A stretch of 18,029 bases of DNA from Citromicrobium sp. (GTDB lineage Bacteria; Pseudomonadota; Alphaproteobacteria; Sphingomonadales; Sphingomonadaceae): contig PAVA01000046.1 of assembly GCA_002712945.1 (NCBI GenBank), forward strand, positions 1-18,029. Direction: 5' to 3'. Positions 1-7,989 of the stretch are shown piece after piece. Below the pieces are notes generated by a model. That model was not told the origin of the DNA. It saw only the letters and a program-made list of their open reading frames with translations, and did not search any database. How positions within the stretch are numbered: position 1 is the stretch's first letter; each line of letters begins with the position of its first letter. The translations under genes were made by a program, and so were the position numbers.

Positions 1-1374
1 CAGCTCGGCCTCGTCGGCGGCGGCCATGACGACCATGTTGGGCAGCGTGGCGAGGTAGGTGATGTCGAACGAGCCCGCATGCGTGCAGCCATCGGCCCCC
101 ACCAGACCGGCGCGGTCGATCGCGAAGCGCACCGGCAGGTTCTGGATCGCGACATCGTGGACCACCTGGTCGTAGGCGCGCTGGAGGAAGGTCGAATAGA
201 TCGCGGCAAAGGGCCGCATCCCCTGCGCGGCGAGGCCTGCGGCGAAAGTCACCCCATGCTGTTCGGCAATGCCGACATCGAAGGCGCGTTCGGGATGTGC
301 CTTGGCGAACTTGTCGACCCCCGTGCCGCCCGGCATGGCGGCGGTGATGGCGACGATCCGATTGTCGGTCTCGGCCAGCTTGGCGAGCGTTTCGCCGAAC
401 ACGTTCTGGTAGTTGGGCGGTCCGCCCTTGGACTTCTTCTGCTCGCCCGTGATCACGTCGAACTTGGAGACGCCATGGTACTTGTCGGCGGACTCTTCCG
501 CGAACTTGTAGCCCTTGCCCTTCTCGGTCACGACATGGATCAGCACCGGGCCCTGCTCGGAATCACGCACATTCTCCAGCACCGGGATCAGGTGATCCAG
601 ATTGTGCCCGTCGATGGGCCCGACATAGTAGAAGCCCAGTTCCTCGAACAAAGTCCCGCCGGTTACCATGCCGCGGGTGAATTCCTCGGCTTTGCCAAGC
701 GAGGAATGGACGCGGCGGCTCATCTTCTTGGCGACCTTGGAGGCGAGGCTGCGCAGGCCGAGATATTCGCCGCTGGAAACCACGCGCGCGAGATAGGCCG
801 AGAGCCCGCCCACCGGCGGGGCGATCGACATGTCGTTGTCGTTGAGGATCACCACGAGGCGATTGCCCGCCTGCTCGGCATTGTTCATCGCCTCGTAGGC
901 CATGCCGGCGCTCATCGCGCCGTCGCCGATCACCGCAATGGCGCGGCCCGGCTTGCCCTGCAGCTTGTTGGCCATCGCAAAGCCGATCCCGGCGCTGATC
1001 GAGGTGGAGGAATGCGCCGCGCCGAACGGATCGTATTCGCTCTCGCTCCGCTTGGTGAAGCCCGAGAGCCCGCCGCCCTGGCGCAGCGTGCGGATACGGT
1101 CGCGGCGACCCGTGAGAATTTTATGCGGATAGCACTGGTGGCCGACATCCCAGATCAGCCGGTCCTCGGGCGTGTTGAAGATGTAGTGGATCGCCACGGT
1201 CAGCTCGACCACGCCGAGCCCCGAACCCAGATGCCCGCCCGTAGTGCCGACCGCATCGATCATTTCGGTGCGCAATTCGTCGGCCAGCTGGCGGAGCTTG
1301 TCGCGCTCCAGCTTGCGCAGGTCGGCGGGCAGGTCGACCGTGTCGAGCAGCGGCGTTTCGGGGCGATTATCCAT
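1..1374 (-). CDS. dxs: 1-deoxy-D-xylulose-5-phosphate synthase, C-terminus cut by window edge
   Basis: Cytosolic thiamine-diphosphate enzyme that condenses pyruvate and glyceraldehyde 3-phosphate into DXP, the first step of the MEP isoprenoid pathway, also feeding thiamine and pyridoxal synthesis. Translating from the ATG at 1374 gives [13 protein letters not shown] and 458 codons without a stop, against roughly 620-650 residues for the family, so the C-terminal transketolase domain is outside the window. Family marks visible in order: the [13 protein letters not shown] and [15 protein letters not shown] blocks near the N-terminus, the ThDP/metal motif [18 protein letters not shown] followed by [16 protein letters not shown], and the pyrimidine-domain [15 protein letters not shown] with the catalytic Glu. 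It lies 67 bp downstream of the Zur gene on the same strand and could be cotranscribed. Identification is firm. Confidence 0.96.
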   Translation of the reverse strand, partial: MDNRPETPLLDTVDLPADLRKLERDKLRQLADELRTEMIDAVGTTGGHLGSGLGVVELTVAIHYIFNTPEDRLIWDVGHQCYPHKILTGRRDRIRTLRQGGGLSGFTKRSESEYDPFGAAHSSTSISAGIGFAMANKLQGKPGRAIAVIGDGAMSAGMAYEAMNNAEQAGNRLVVILNDNDMSIAPPVGGLSAYLARVVSSGEYLGLRSLASKVAKKMSRRVHSSLGKAEEFTRGMVTGGTLFEELGFYYVGPIDGHNLDHLIPVLENVRDSEQGPVLIHVVTEKGKGYKFAEESADKYHGVSKFDVITGEQKKSKGGPPNYQNVFGETLAKLAETDNRIVAITAAMPGGTGVDKFAKAHPERAFDVGIAEQHGVTFAAGLAAQGMRPFAAIYSTFLQRAYDQVVHDVAIQNLPVRFAIDRAGLVGADGCTHAGSFDITYLATLPNMVVMAAADEAEL

Positions 1375-1441
1375 ACCGATCAGTCCTACAGCGTGGAATC
1401 GCGGCTGTCGATAAAGTGTCGTTCGCGGGGGTCCTGCGTGG

Positions 1442-1912
1442 TTATTTGCTGCACGCGGCGCACAGGCCGCGCAGCTCGACCACCGGGCGCACCTCGGCAT
1501 AGCCTGCCGCCTGCCCCGCTTCGCGCAGCGCGCCGGTCAGTGTGTCGTCGTCGACATGGTCCGCCGCGCCGCAATCGTCGCAGATCAGGAAGATGCAGTC
1601 GTGGCGGCAGCCGGGGTGCGAATTGACGAGGAAGGCGTTAGCGCTCTCGATCCGGTTCGCAAGGTTGCCCCGCACGAAGATGTCGAGGATGCGATAGACG
1701 CTGTTGGGCGCGACCCGGCTCCCGCGCCGCTTGCTGAGATTTTCGGCGATGTCATAGGCGGAGACGGGGCGCGAATGGCGGGCCAGTTCCTCGAACACTT
1801 CGGCGCGCATGCCGGTCCAGCGTTCGCCCTGATCCTCGAGCGAGCGGCGCGCGGCGTCGATCAGCGCCTCGCCTTCATGTTCGTGATGGGTGTGCTTGTG
1901 TGCGGTTGCCAT
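1442..1912 (-). CDS. zur: Fur-family transcriptional regulator, Zur type
   Basis: Cytosolic metal-sensing repressor, most likely zinc-responsive, that would repress zinc-uptake genes. The 156-residue product starts [15 protein letters not shown], a His-rich N-terminus, followed by a winged-helix domain (about residues 15-85, with SAYDIAENL and [13 protein letters not shown] typical of Fur/Zur recognition helices) and a dimerisation domain with the Zur pattern [17 protein letters not shown]. Cys111/Cys114 and Cys151/Cys154 form the two CxxC pairs of the structural zinc site; His99, Cys102 and His104 are likely sensing-site ligands. The start is uncertain: a TTG two codons upstream (1918) is also open and neither has a clear Shine-Dalgarno; I prefer the ATG. 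It sits between msrA (79 bp upstream) and dxs. Zinc rather than iron specificity is inferred from these cysteine patterns. Confidence 0.88.
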   Translation of the reverse strand: MATAHKHTHHEHEGEALIDAARRSLEDQGERWTGMRAEVFEELARHSRPVSAYDIAENLSKRRGSRVAPNSVYRILDIFVRGNLANRIESANAFLVNSHPGCRHDCIFLICDDCGAADHVDDDTLTGALREAGQAAGYAEVRPVVELRGLCAACSK

Positions 1913-1991
1913 GGGCAAGAGATAGCGCGGGCCGGGGCCGGTTTCCAGATCGAGAGTGGCGCTTACGGTCAGACCCCCCGCCTAACGCAAA

Positions 1992-2678
1992 TCAATCCTT
2001 CAGGAAGCTCGCCCGATAGACGCCCGGGTAGAAGTCCTCGAGCGCGGCGACCTTGGGCGCGTCCCAGCGGACGATATAGCCGTGGCGCGGATTCTTCGCG
2101 GCGAAGTTCTGGTGGTAGCTTTCCGCCGGATAGAAGGTCTTGGCCGGGCTTACCCCGGTGACGATCGGCCTGCTCCATTTTCCGCTGCGTTTCATCTGCG
2201 CCAGATAGGCGCGTGCGACCTTGCGCTGCTCCGCCGAGACGGGGATCAGTTCGGCATTATACTGCGAGCCGGAGTCGGGCCCCTGCCGGTTGCGCAGGGT
2301 CGGGTCGGCGACAACCGAGAAGAAGATGCGCAGCAGTTGGTCGTACCGGATCTGCGCGGGATCGTAGGTGATCTTTACCGCCTCGACATGGTCGGTCACG
2401 CCGCTGGAGACGAGCTTGTAGCTTGCCTGCCGCTTCGTCCCGCCGTGATAGCCCGAGACGGCGCTCTTCACGCCCTTCACATGGCTGAACACGGCCTCGA
2501 CGCCCCAGAAGCAGCCCCCTGCGAAGATCGCGGTTTTGAGGCCGCTTTCGCGCGCCTTGACCTCGGCCATCGGCGCGCGGACGTGGTTTTCCGCCGCCAT
2601 CGCCTGGCTGCAGCCCGCCAACGCGAGCGAGCCCGCAGCAATCAGGCCGAGAAGCGCAGGAGAAAGCTGCCCGATCAC
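1992..2678 (-). CDS. msrA: Peptide methionine-S-sulfoxide reductase MsrA, predicted lipoprotein
   Basis: Reduces methionine-S-sulfoxide in oxidised proteins. With the GTG start at 2678 the product is 228 residues. The N-terminus VIGQLSPALLGLIAAGSLAL runs into a lipobox LAGC (Cys23), so it is probably a lipid-anchored periplasmic protein. The catalytic motif is GGCFWGVEAVF with Cys56; GPDSGSQYNAELIP and YHQNFAAKNP are further family blocks. No other cysteine follows Cys56, so the usual C-terminal resolving cysteines are missing. The GTG overlaps the TGA of the upstream micro-ORF by 4 bases (GTGA), which together with the signal peptide decides the start; the longer open frame to 2876 encodes Arg-rich sequence unlike a leader. 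The enzyme family is certain; lipidation and start are inferred. Confidence 0.9.
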   Translation of the reverse strand: MIGQLSPALLGLIAAGSLALAGCSQAMAAENHVRAPMAEVKARESGLKTAIFAGGCFWGVEAVFSHVKGVKSAVSGYHGGTKRQASYKLVSSGVTDHVEAVKITYDPAQIRYDQLLRIFFSVVADPTLRNRQGPDSGSQYNAELIPVSAEQRKVARAYLAQMKRSGKWSRPIVTGVSPAKTFYPAESYHQNFAAKNPRHGYIVRWDAPKVAALEDFYPGVYRASFLKD

Positions 2679-2794
2679 AGGATGATCGAGGCGATCCCCT
2701 CGACACCGTCGAATCGCGTCATCGCCATCGCCACGGCAACAATGCCGAATCCGAGGCCGAAGCTGCGAAAGAGGTCTGAGCGGAGGAGTTTCAT
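2675..2794 (-). CDS. 39-residue hydrophobic micro-protein, translationally coupled to msrA
   Basis: A short frame starting with ATG at 2794, MKLLRSDLFRSFGLGFGIVA then VAMAMTRFDGVEGIASIIL and TGA. It has a basic N-terminus followed by a hydrophobic stretch (about residues 12-25) that could be one membrane segment or a leader. Its stop overlaps the msrA GTG start by four bases, a typical coupling arrangement. An AGAGA about 7-8 bases upstream is a weak ribosome-binding candidate. I do not recognise a family. It may be a genuine small inner-membrane protein, or its translation may serve mainly to bring ribosomes to msrA. Below the length at which gene callers are reliable; support is the overlap and composition only. 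Confidence 0.5.
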   Translation of the reverse strand: MKLLRSDLFRSFGLGFGIVAVAMAMTRFDGVEGIASIIL

Positions 2795-2811
2795 GGCGTG
2801 TCTCTGGCACT

Positions 2812-2852
2812 AAAGCGTTTGCGATGCCCCCGATATGGGATGCCAACGCTTT
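2812..2852. repeat. Inverted repeat upstream of the micro-ORF/msrA pair
   Basis: Eight-base arms AAAGCGTT (2812-2819) and AACGCTTT (2845-2852) are perfect complements separated by 25 bases, ending 17 bases before the micro-ORF ATG. It lies where a promoter/operator or leader hairpin of the micro-ORF/msrA unit would be expected. No known binding-site consensus is recognised. Confidence 0.4.
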
Positions 2853-2872
2853 CTTGAGAGTGAATTGGGCGG

Positions 2873-2896
2873 GCACGCACGGTTAAGCGTGCATGC
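2873..2896 (-). terminator. Hairpin downstream of purH, candidate terminator
   Basis: Nine-base arms 2873-2881 and 2888-2896 pair with one G-U, around a six-base loop, 31 bases beyond the purH stop. There is no T tract after it in the minus direction, so it may be a Rho-assisted or attenuating hairpin rather than a classical intrinsic terminator. Confidence 0.4.
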
Positions 2897-2927
2897 GCCG
2901 CGTCCGATCACATTTCGGGCTTTAGAA

Positions 2928-4517
2928 TCAGTGCCGGAAGTGACGCATTCCGGTGAACACCATTGCGAGGCCCGCCTCGTCGGCGGCGGCAATCACCTCC
3001 TCGTCGCGGATCGACCCGCCTGGCTGGATCACGGCCGTCGCGCCCGCTTCGGCCGCTGCCAGCAGACCGTCGGCGAAGGGGAAGAACGCATCCGACGCGA
3101 CCGCGCTGCCCACGGTGCGCGGTGCGGCCCAGCCGTATTTCTCCGCGGCCTCGGCCGCCTTGATCGCGGCGATGCGGCTCGAATCGCGGCGGTTCATCTG
3201 GCCCGCGCCGATTCCGGCTGTCGCGCCGTCCTTGGCATAGACGATCGCGTTGGATTTGACGTGCCGGGCGACGGTCCAGGCGAACAAACAGTCCTTTAGC
3301 TCCTGCTCGCTCGGCTCGCGCTTTGTGACCACCTTGAGCTCGTCGGGCGAAATGGTCGCGCTGTCGCGGCTCTGGACGAGCAGCCCGCCGGTGATCGGCT
3401 TGACCGAAAGGCCACCCCGGCGCGGATCGGGCAGATCGCCGACCGTCAGCAGCCGCAGGTTCTTCTTCCTGGCAAAGGCTTCGCGCGCCTCGTCGCTCAC
3501 GCTCGGCGCGATGACGACTTCGGTGAAAATCTCGCAGATCGCGCGCGCGGTCTCGCCGTCGAGCTCGCGGTTGACCGCCACGATCCCGCCGAATGCGGAC
3601 ACGGAGTCGCACGCGAGCGCGTCGTTCCACGCATCGATCAGCGTGCCCGATTGCGCGACGCCGCAGGGGTTGGCGTGCTTGACGATGACGACTGCGGGCG
3701 CCCCTTCGGCGAATTCGGCGCACAGTTCCAGCGCGGCGTCGGCGTCGTTGTAATTATTGTAGCTCAGTTCCTTGCCCTGCAACTGCTCGGCCTGCGCGAT
3801 CCCGCGCGTGTGCGGCCCGGCGGGCGTGTAGAGCGCGGCCTGCTGATGCGGGTTCTCGCCATAGCGCAGCACGGCGGGCGCCTTGCCGCCGACCGAGAGA
3901 TAGCCGGGGAATTGCTGCTGCTGGTCGGCGAAAGCGAACCACTGACTGATCATCGAGTCATAGGCGGCGGTCGCGGCGAAGGCCTTGGCCGCGAGTCGTT
4001 TGCGGAAATCGAGGCTGGTTGCGCCGCCGCCCTGTTCGAGCTGTTCGATGAGCGTCGGGTAGTCGGCGGGGTCGGTTACGATGGTCACGAACTGGTGGTT
4101 CTTCGCCGCCGAGCGGACCATCGACGGCCCGCCGATGTCGATATTCTCGATCACTGTGGCGCGGCCCGCCCCCTTCGCCACTGTCGCCTCGAACGGATAG
4201 AGGTTCACAACCACCAGATCGATGGGGCCGATATCATGCTCCTCCATCGACGCGACGTGATCGTCCTTGTCGCGCAGCGCCAGCAGCCCGCCATGGACCT
4301 TGGGGTGGAGCGTCTTGACCCGCCCGTCCATCATCTCGGGAAAGCCGGTCAGGTCGGACACATCGCGCACCTCGAGCCCCGCGTCGCGCAGCGCCTTCGC
4401 CGTGCCCCCGGTCGAGACCAGCTCCACGCCGCGATCGGCCAGTGCGCGGCCAAGCTGCGCCAATCCCTCCTTGTCGGAAACCGAAAGGAGGGCCCTGCGG
4501 ATCGCAATATCGGTCAA
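2928..4517 (-). CDS. purH: Bifunctional AICAR transformylase / IMP cyclohydrolase PurH
   Basis: Catalyses the last two steps of de novo purine synthesis in the cytosol: formylation of AICAR with 10-formyl-tetrahydrofolate, then ring closure to IMP. 529 residues, the usual family length. The N-terminal MGS-like cyclohydrolase domain (about 1-200) shows [39 protein letters not shown] and [18 protein letters not shown]. The transformylase part (about 205-529) shows [14 protein letters not shown], the catalytic-region [36 protein letters not shown] and the C-terminal GMRHFRH. The start is TTG at 4517: an in-frame TAG (the stop of the upstream gene) lies only three bases before it, leaving no longer alternative except ATT. 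The 3-base gap to the heparinase-like gene implies one transcript with rpe. Confidence 0.96.
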   Translation of the reverse strand: MTDIAIRRALLSVSDKEGLAQLGRALADRGVELVSTGGTAKALRDAGLEVRDVSDLTGFPEMMDGRVKTLHPKVHGGLLALRDKDDHVASMEEHDIGPIDLVVVNLYPFEATVAKGAGRATVIENIDIGGPSMVRSAAKNHQFVTIVTDPADYPTLIEQLEQGGGATSLDFRKRLAAKAFAATAAYDSMISQWFAFADQQQQFPGYLSVGGKAPAVLRYGENPHQQAALYTPAGPHTRGIAQAEQLQGKELSYNNYNDADAALELCAEFAEGAPAVVIVKHANPCGVAQSGTLIDAWNDALACDSVSAFGGIVAVNRELDGETARAICEIFTEVVIAPSVSDEAREAFARKKNLRLLTVGDLPDPRRGGLSVKPITGGLLVQSRDSATISPDELKVVTKREPSEQELKDCLFAWTVARHVKSNAIVYAKDGATAGIGAGQMNRRDSSRIAAIKAAEAAEKYGWAAPRTVGSAVASDAFFPFADGLLAAAEAGATAVIQPGGSIRDEEVIAAADEAGLAMVFTGMRHFRH

Positions 4518-4520
4518 AAT

Positions 4521-6491
4521 CTATCCCATCTTCTTGAACAGCCAGGCGAAGCTGCCGCCGCTGCGCGGTGCCATGCCCTGCAAAACGAGCTGCTGGATCG
4601 GCTGCGGCCGACCGTCGCCATCGACGAAGAGACTATCCTCTATCGAAAGCGTGCCCGTATATTCTCCTGCCACCCGGAATTGCCAGTGCGAACCGTCGGG
4701 CAGAGCCAGCCCCGCGCCCTTGCGATCCTCGGAAAGGCGCGCGGCGATGCCCGGGCCGAGGTGGAAGCGGATGGCATAGCCCACCTTGCCGCGCTTGCCG
4801 CGCTTGCTCGCGGGCAGCAGCACGTCCTCGCCTGCCAGCTCGGTGCCGTCCTCGCGCAGCACCAGCACGCGGCGGTGCTGGAGGCCGAAGCGGCTGGCAT
4901 AGCCATCGTGGCTCGCCTCGATCCGGGTCGCCCCGCCGCGCTTGCCGCCGACCGTGCGCCGGTCGACCTCGACCTCGCCCACGCCCGAGCCGAGCTTGCC
5001 CTTGATGAGGATCGCGGTCGAATTGACGTCTTCGAGGACCAGTGTGGAGTGCGCGGCCGTGGCGCGCAGGCCCTGTTCGATCCGCGCGGGCACCTGCCCG
5101 CCGGCCCAGGCCGCGCCGCCGCAATTGACGATGATCCGCTGGCCCTGCGCCGAAAGCTCGAAGGCGAGCGTCGAGGCGCAGCCCGAGCGGGCATAACGCG
5201 CCAGCGGCGGCGGTGCCGCGTCGAACTGCAGGATCGTCTTGCCTGCGTTCGCCCGGTGATAGCCCCAGCCGCGCGGTTCCTTCAGCGGGCGGGTGCGCAC
5301 ACCGCTCGCGCGGATCACCTCGTCGACGCGGTCGGCGCGCACGGCCCCGGCACCCTGCCAGTTGCCCATGCCGCCTTCGCCATGCATCACCGCGAGCAGC
5401 GGCGGCACGATCAGTTCGGAGACCGCGGCGATGAACTTGGGCGGCTCGGCCTTCATCGCGCGGTAGCAGGCATCGAGTTCGGTCAGCAGCTGGAGCAGTT
5501 CCAGTTGTGCGAGCGGGCTGCGCGACTGCACGCCGCCGTCCTCGCCCACGAATTCGCCCAGCGCGCGTGCAAGCCCCGCCTCGGCATAGAGGCGGCGCGG
5601 CTTGCCTTCGGGCAGCAGCAGCCCGGCAGCAACCAGCGCGCCCCAGCCGAACACCTCGGCCTGCTTGTCGAATGCCTTGGCGACCGCCCCGTCGAGCCAG
5701 CGGGCCGCCTTGTCGAGCGCGGCGAGGGTCCGCCCGCGCACCGCCTTGTTGGACAGGATCAGCGGCGCATGGACCAGCCAGGCGAGAATCCGCCGGGCGC
5801 TGATTTCCACCTCCCACGCAGGGCCCTTGCCCGGCAGGGGGTGCGCATCGAGCCACATGCGATGGACGCGCAGCGCGGTCGCCTCCACCTGCGGGCGCGC
5901 GCCGGAACCGGCGAGATCGCGCAGCCAGGCATAGGAATGGATATAGCGCTCCATGGGCGGCGCCGGACGCAAGGAGCCGGGCGCGAAATCGAGCTGGGCG
6001 ATCGGCAGCTTGACCCCGTGGACGAGGAAGTGCCCCGCCCGCAGCGCCATCCCCGCCGCGCGCTCTCCGGGCAGCGGCGGCGTGACGGTCGCCAGCACGC
6101 GGCGCTTGGCGGGCTTGGACAGGGGCGAGGTGAGCATGCGCCCGCGCACACCCGCGGCATAGGCCATGCGTACCAGCCGCTCGACCGGGTTGACGCGCGG
6201 CGCGCCGATCTCCTGCGGCACCAGCGCGCGGGCGGGGGGCAGCGCCTCGACCTCGGGCCCTTTCGCTTTCGCGGCGGGCAGCGGCGCGGGGCGCTCTTCC
6301 GCAGCCTCGGGACGGGTCAGCGCGGTCGGCTCGGGCTTGTCGGCCAGGGTCATGATGAGCTGGCGTGCCGCGCGCTCCTCGCGGTCGTCGCCCGGCCCGG
6401 GCGCCCCGGCATCCATCTCGCGATCGGGCGTTTCATCCGGGGCTGCGCCCCGCGCCGCGTCCACCGAACCATGATCCACCCGATCCACCAT
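4521..6491 (-). CDS. Heparinase II/III family protein
   Basis: 656 residues from an ATG that shares one base with the rpe stop (TAATG at 6489-6493), so it is translationally coupled to rpe. The first ~90 residues are acidic and Ala/Pro-rich, probably disordered. A central alpha-helical part follows, including PMERYIHSYAWLRDLA and WLDAHPLPGKGPAWEVEISA. The C-terminal beta-rich heparinase_II_III domain includes GYHRANAGKTILQFDAAPPP and RYARSGCASTLAFELSAQG. Members of this group sit beside purH or rsmB in many alphaproteobacteria, where their substrate is not established. In the polysaccharide-lyase block the position usually occupied by a His-Ala-x-x-Asp-type pattern reads GCASTLAFELS, so lyase activity on acidic polysaccharide cannot be assumed. 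No signal peptide is visible, which is odd for a polysaccharide lyase and argues for a cytosolic or envelope-related role. Family assignment is good, function unknown. Confidence 0.85.
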   Translation of the reverse strand: MVDRVDHGSVDAARGAAPDETPDREMDAGAPGPGDDREERAARQLIMTLADKPEPTALTRPEAAEERPAPLPAAKAKGPEVEALPPARALVPQEIGAPRVNPVERLVRMAYAAGVRGRMLTSPLSKPAKRRVLATVTPPLPGERAAGMALRAGHFLVHGVKLPIAQLDFAPGSLRPAPPMERYIHSYAWLRDLAGSGARPQVEATALRVHRMWLDAHPLPGKGPAWEVEISARRILAWLVHAPLILSNKAVRGRTLAALDKAARWLDGAVAKAFDKQAEVFGWGALVAAGLLLPEGKPRRLYAEAGLARALGEFVGEDGGVQSRSPLAQLELLQLLTELDACYRAMKAEPPKFIAAVSELIVPPLLAVMHGEGGMGNWQGAGAVRADRVDEVIRASGVRTRPLKEPRGWGYHRANAGKTILQFDAAPPPLARYARSGCASTLAFELSAQGQRIIVNCGGAAWAGGQVPARIEQGLRATAAHSTLVLEDVNSTAILIKGKLGSGVGEVEVDRRTVGGKRGGATRIEASHDGYASRFGLQHRRVLVLREDGTELAGEDVLLPASKRGKRGKVGYAIRFHLGPGIAARLSEDRKGAGLALPDGSHWQFRVAGEYTGTLSIEDSLFVDGDGRPQPIQQLVLQGMAPRSGGSFAWLFKKMG

Positions 6492-7156
6492 TATTTGTCC
6501 CCGCCCTTGAGAGCCGCGATATTCGCGGCGTAGCATTCCGGCCCGCCCCTGAATGTGGCGGAGCCCGCCACCAGCACGTCCGCCCCGGCGGCGATGCAGC
6601 GTGGCGCGGTGTTCGCATCGACCCCGCCATCGACCTCCAGGAATATGTCGCGCCCGGTCGCATCGATCATCCTTCTGATCGCCTCGATCTTGCGCAGCTG
6701 GCTGTCGATAAAGCTCTGCCCGCCGAAACCGGGATTGACGCTCATCACCAGCACCAGGTCGACCATGTCGATCAGATATTCGAGCACGCTTTCGGGCGTG
6801 CCCGGATTGAGCACCACGCCCGCCTTCTTGCCGAGCGAACGGATCGTCTGCAGCGTGCGGTGCGCATGCGGCCCCGCCTCGGGGTGGATCGTGATGTGGT
6901 CCGCGCCTGCATCGGCAAAGGCTTCGAGCCACTGGTCCACCGGGCTGACCATCAGATGCACGTCGAACGGCTTGTCGCTGTGCGGGCGCAGCGCCTTCAC
7001 GACGGCAGGCCCGATGGTGAGGTTGGGCACGAAATGCCCGTCCATCACGTCGACATGGATCCAGTCCGCGCCCGCCGCGTCGATGCCGCGCACTTCCTCG
7101 CCCAGCCGGGCGAAGTCGGCGGAAAGGATCGACGGGGCAATCAGCGGTGTGGTCAT
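6491..7156 (-). CDS. rpe: Ribulose-phosphate 3-epimerase
   Basis: Interconverts D-ribulose 5-phosphate and D-xylulose 5-phosphate in the pentose phosphate pathway (cytosol, TIM barrel, metal-dependent). The 221-residue product starts [20 protein letters not shown], matching the family N-terminus, against about 225 residues in E. coli. Visible motifs: [18 protein letters not shown] (metal-binding His and Asp), [30 protein letters not shown] (catalytic Asp) and the phosphate-binding [12 protein letters not shown]. The open frame extends upstream to 7348 but that part is unrelated in composition; the ATG at 7156 fits the family start, though no strong Shine-Dalgarno precedes it. First gene of the rpe / heparinase-like / purH unit, which links pentose phosphate supply with purine synthesis. 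Confidence 0.96.
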   Translation of the reverse strand: MTTPLIAPSILSADFARLGEEVRGIDAAGADWIHVDVMDGHFVPNLTIGPAVVKALRPHSDKPFDVHLMVSPVDQWLEAFADAGADHITIHPEAGPHAHRTLQTIRSLGKKAGVVLNPGTPESVLEYLIDMVDLVLVMSVNPGFGGQSFIDSQLRKIEAIRRMIDATGRDIFLEVDGGVDANTAPRCIAAGADVLVAGSATFRGGPECYAANIAALKGGDK

Positions 7157-7385
7157 GCGCAAGAGCGTTTCGCAAGGCGGGGGCAAAAGGGTCGGATTGT
7201 TCCCCTTAGCGGTTCGCGAATCGGAATGTGACGGCTGGCCGCGCGTTTTCCACCGTGCGCACCCGTGGCCCTGCGAGGAAGAATGCAAATTCAGCGGAAA
7301 TTCAGCGGCTTTGCGCGAATTCGCGGATTTGACGCACACCCGCCGCACCGCGCGGGGGGCGATAAATCTGACTTGGACGGCACTG
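7157..7385. promoter_or_regulatory. Divergent intergenic region with a tandem repeat and a 12-bp palindrome
   Basis: This region separates rpe (minus) from the DUF2141 gene (plus) and must carry both promoters. It contains two exact adjacent copies of AAATTCAGCGG (7287-7297 and 7298-7308) and, six bases on, a perfect palindrome CGCGAATTCGCG (7314-7325). Just beyond is TTGACG (7328-7333), a possible -35 element for the plus-strand gene, but no well-spaced -10 follows. The 11-bp period equals one helical turn, which suggests a protein-binding site on one DNA face; the regulator is unknown. Confidence 0.45.
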
Positions 7386-7907
7386 ATGAACGCGAATTTT
7401 CCTGTTACCCTGGGCGCACGCGCTGCGCTGATCGCCGCATGCGGCGGCCTCGCGCTGGCCCCGGTGGGTGCACAGGCCCAGCGCTACGCGCAGGTCATCG
7501 GCAACGATATGAGCAAATGCTCCGGCAATGCCGGCCCCGCGGTGCGGCTGACGATCGAAGGGCTGAAGTCGAACGCCGGCAACCTGTTCGTGCGCACCTA
7601 CCACGCCAAGCGCTCCGACTGGCTGAAATCGAAGCGTTATCTGACGCGTCTCGATACGAAGCCGCAGGCGGGCACGATGACCGTGTGCGTGCCGCTGCCC
7701 GCTTCGGGCACTTACGCGATCGCGGTGCAGCACGATGTCAACGGCAATCGCGAAACCGATTTCTCGACCGATGGCGCGGGCATGTCGAACAACCCGAAAA
7801 TCGGATCCTTCCTCGGCATTCCCACCCCGCCTTCGGTCGACAAGGCGAGCTTCTCGGCCGGTTCGGGCGTCACCAACCTGCGGATTACGGTGCGCTACCG
7901 GGACTGA
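7386..7907 (+). CDS. Exported DUF2141 family protein
   Basis: 173 residues. An N-terminal Sec-type signal ([20 protein letters not shown] then [14 protein letters not shown]) predicts export, with cleavage near residue 31. The mature part is a beta-rich domain of the DUF2141 family: the late motif [14 protein letters not shown] followed by GAGMSNNPK is characteristic of this group. Two cysteines (in MSKCSGNAG and MTVCVPLP) could form a disulfide. The function of the family is not established; a small periplasmic or outer-surface beta-sandwich role is likely. The ATG at 7386 is preferred because it begins the signal peptide; the longer frame upstream has no such logic. Single-gene unit, divergent from rpe and convergent with the hydrolase fusion gene. 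Confidence 0.82.
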   Translation: MNANFPVTLGARAALIAACGGLALAPVGAQAQRYAQVIGNDMSKCSGNAGPAVRLTIEGLKSNAGNLFVRTYHAKRSDWLKSKRYLTRLDTKPQAGTMTVCVPLPASGTYAIAVQHDVNGNRETDFSTDGAGMSNNPKIGSFLGIPTPPSVDKASFSAGSGVTNLRITVRYRD

Positions 7908-7909
7908 TA

Positions 7910-7963
7910 ACGGCGCGAGCGCGAATGGAGCGCCCCCATTTCCGACAGAAAGATCCGCGCCGT
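7910..7963. terminator. Inverted repeat between convergent genes, weak bidirectional terminator candidate
   Basis: Eight-base arms ACGGCGCG (7910-7917) and CGCGCCGT (7956-7963) enclose 38 bases between the stop of the DUF2141 gene and the stop of the convergent hydrolase-fusion gene. No T tracts accompany it. Position is the main argument; the long loop makes it weak. Confidence 0.3.
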
Positions 7964-7989
7964 AACGCCCGGAAACGCCCCCGCGTTCG

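Noticed and set aside
79..1626. Long plus-strand frame of 515 codons at the left end
   Set aside because: It is antisense to dxs and part of zur; composition (Arg, His, Gly-rich) is that of a GC-rich shadow frame and no domain is recognisable.
3651..6533. 960-codon plus-strand frame
   Set aside because: It is antisense to purH and the heparinase-like gene, both firmly identified; the product is an Arg/Ala/Gly-rich shadow.
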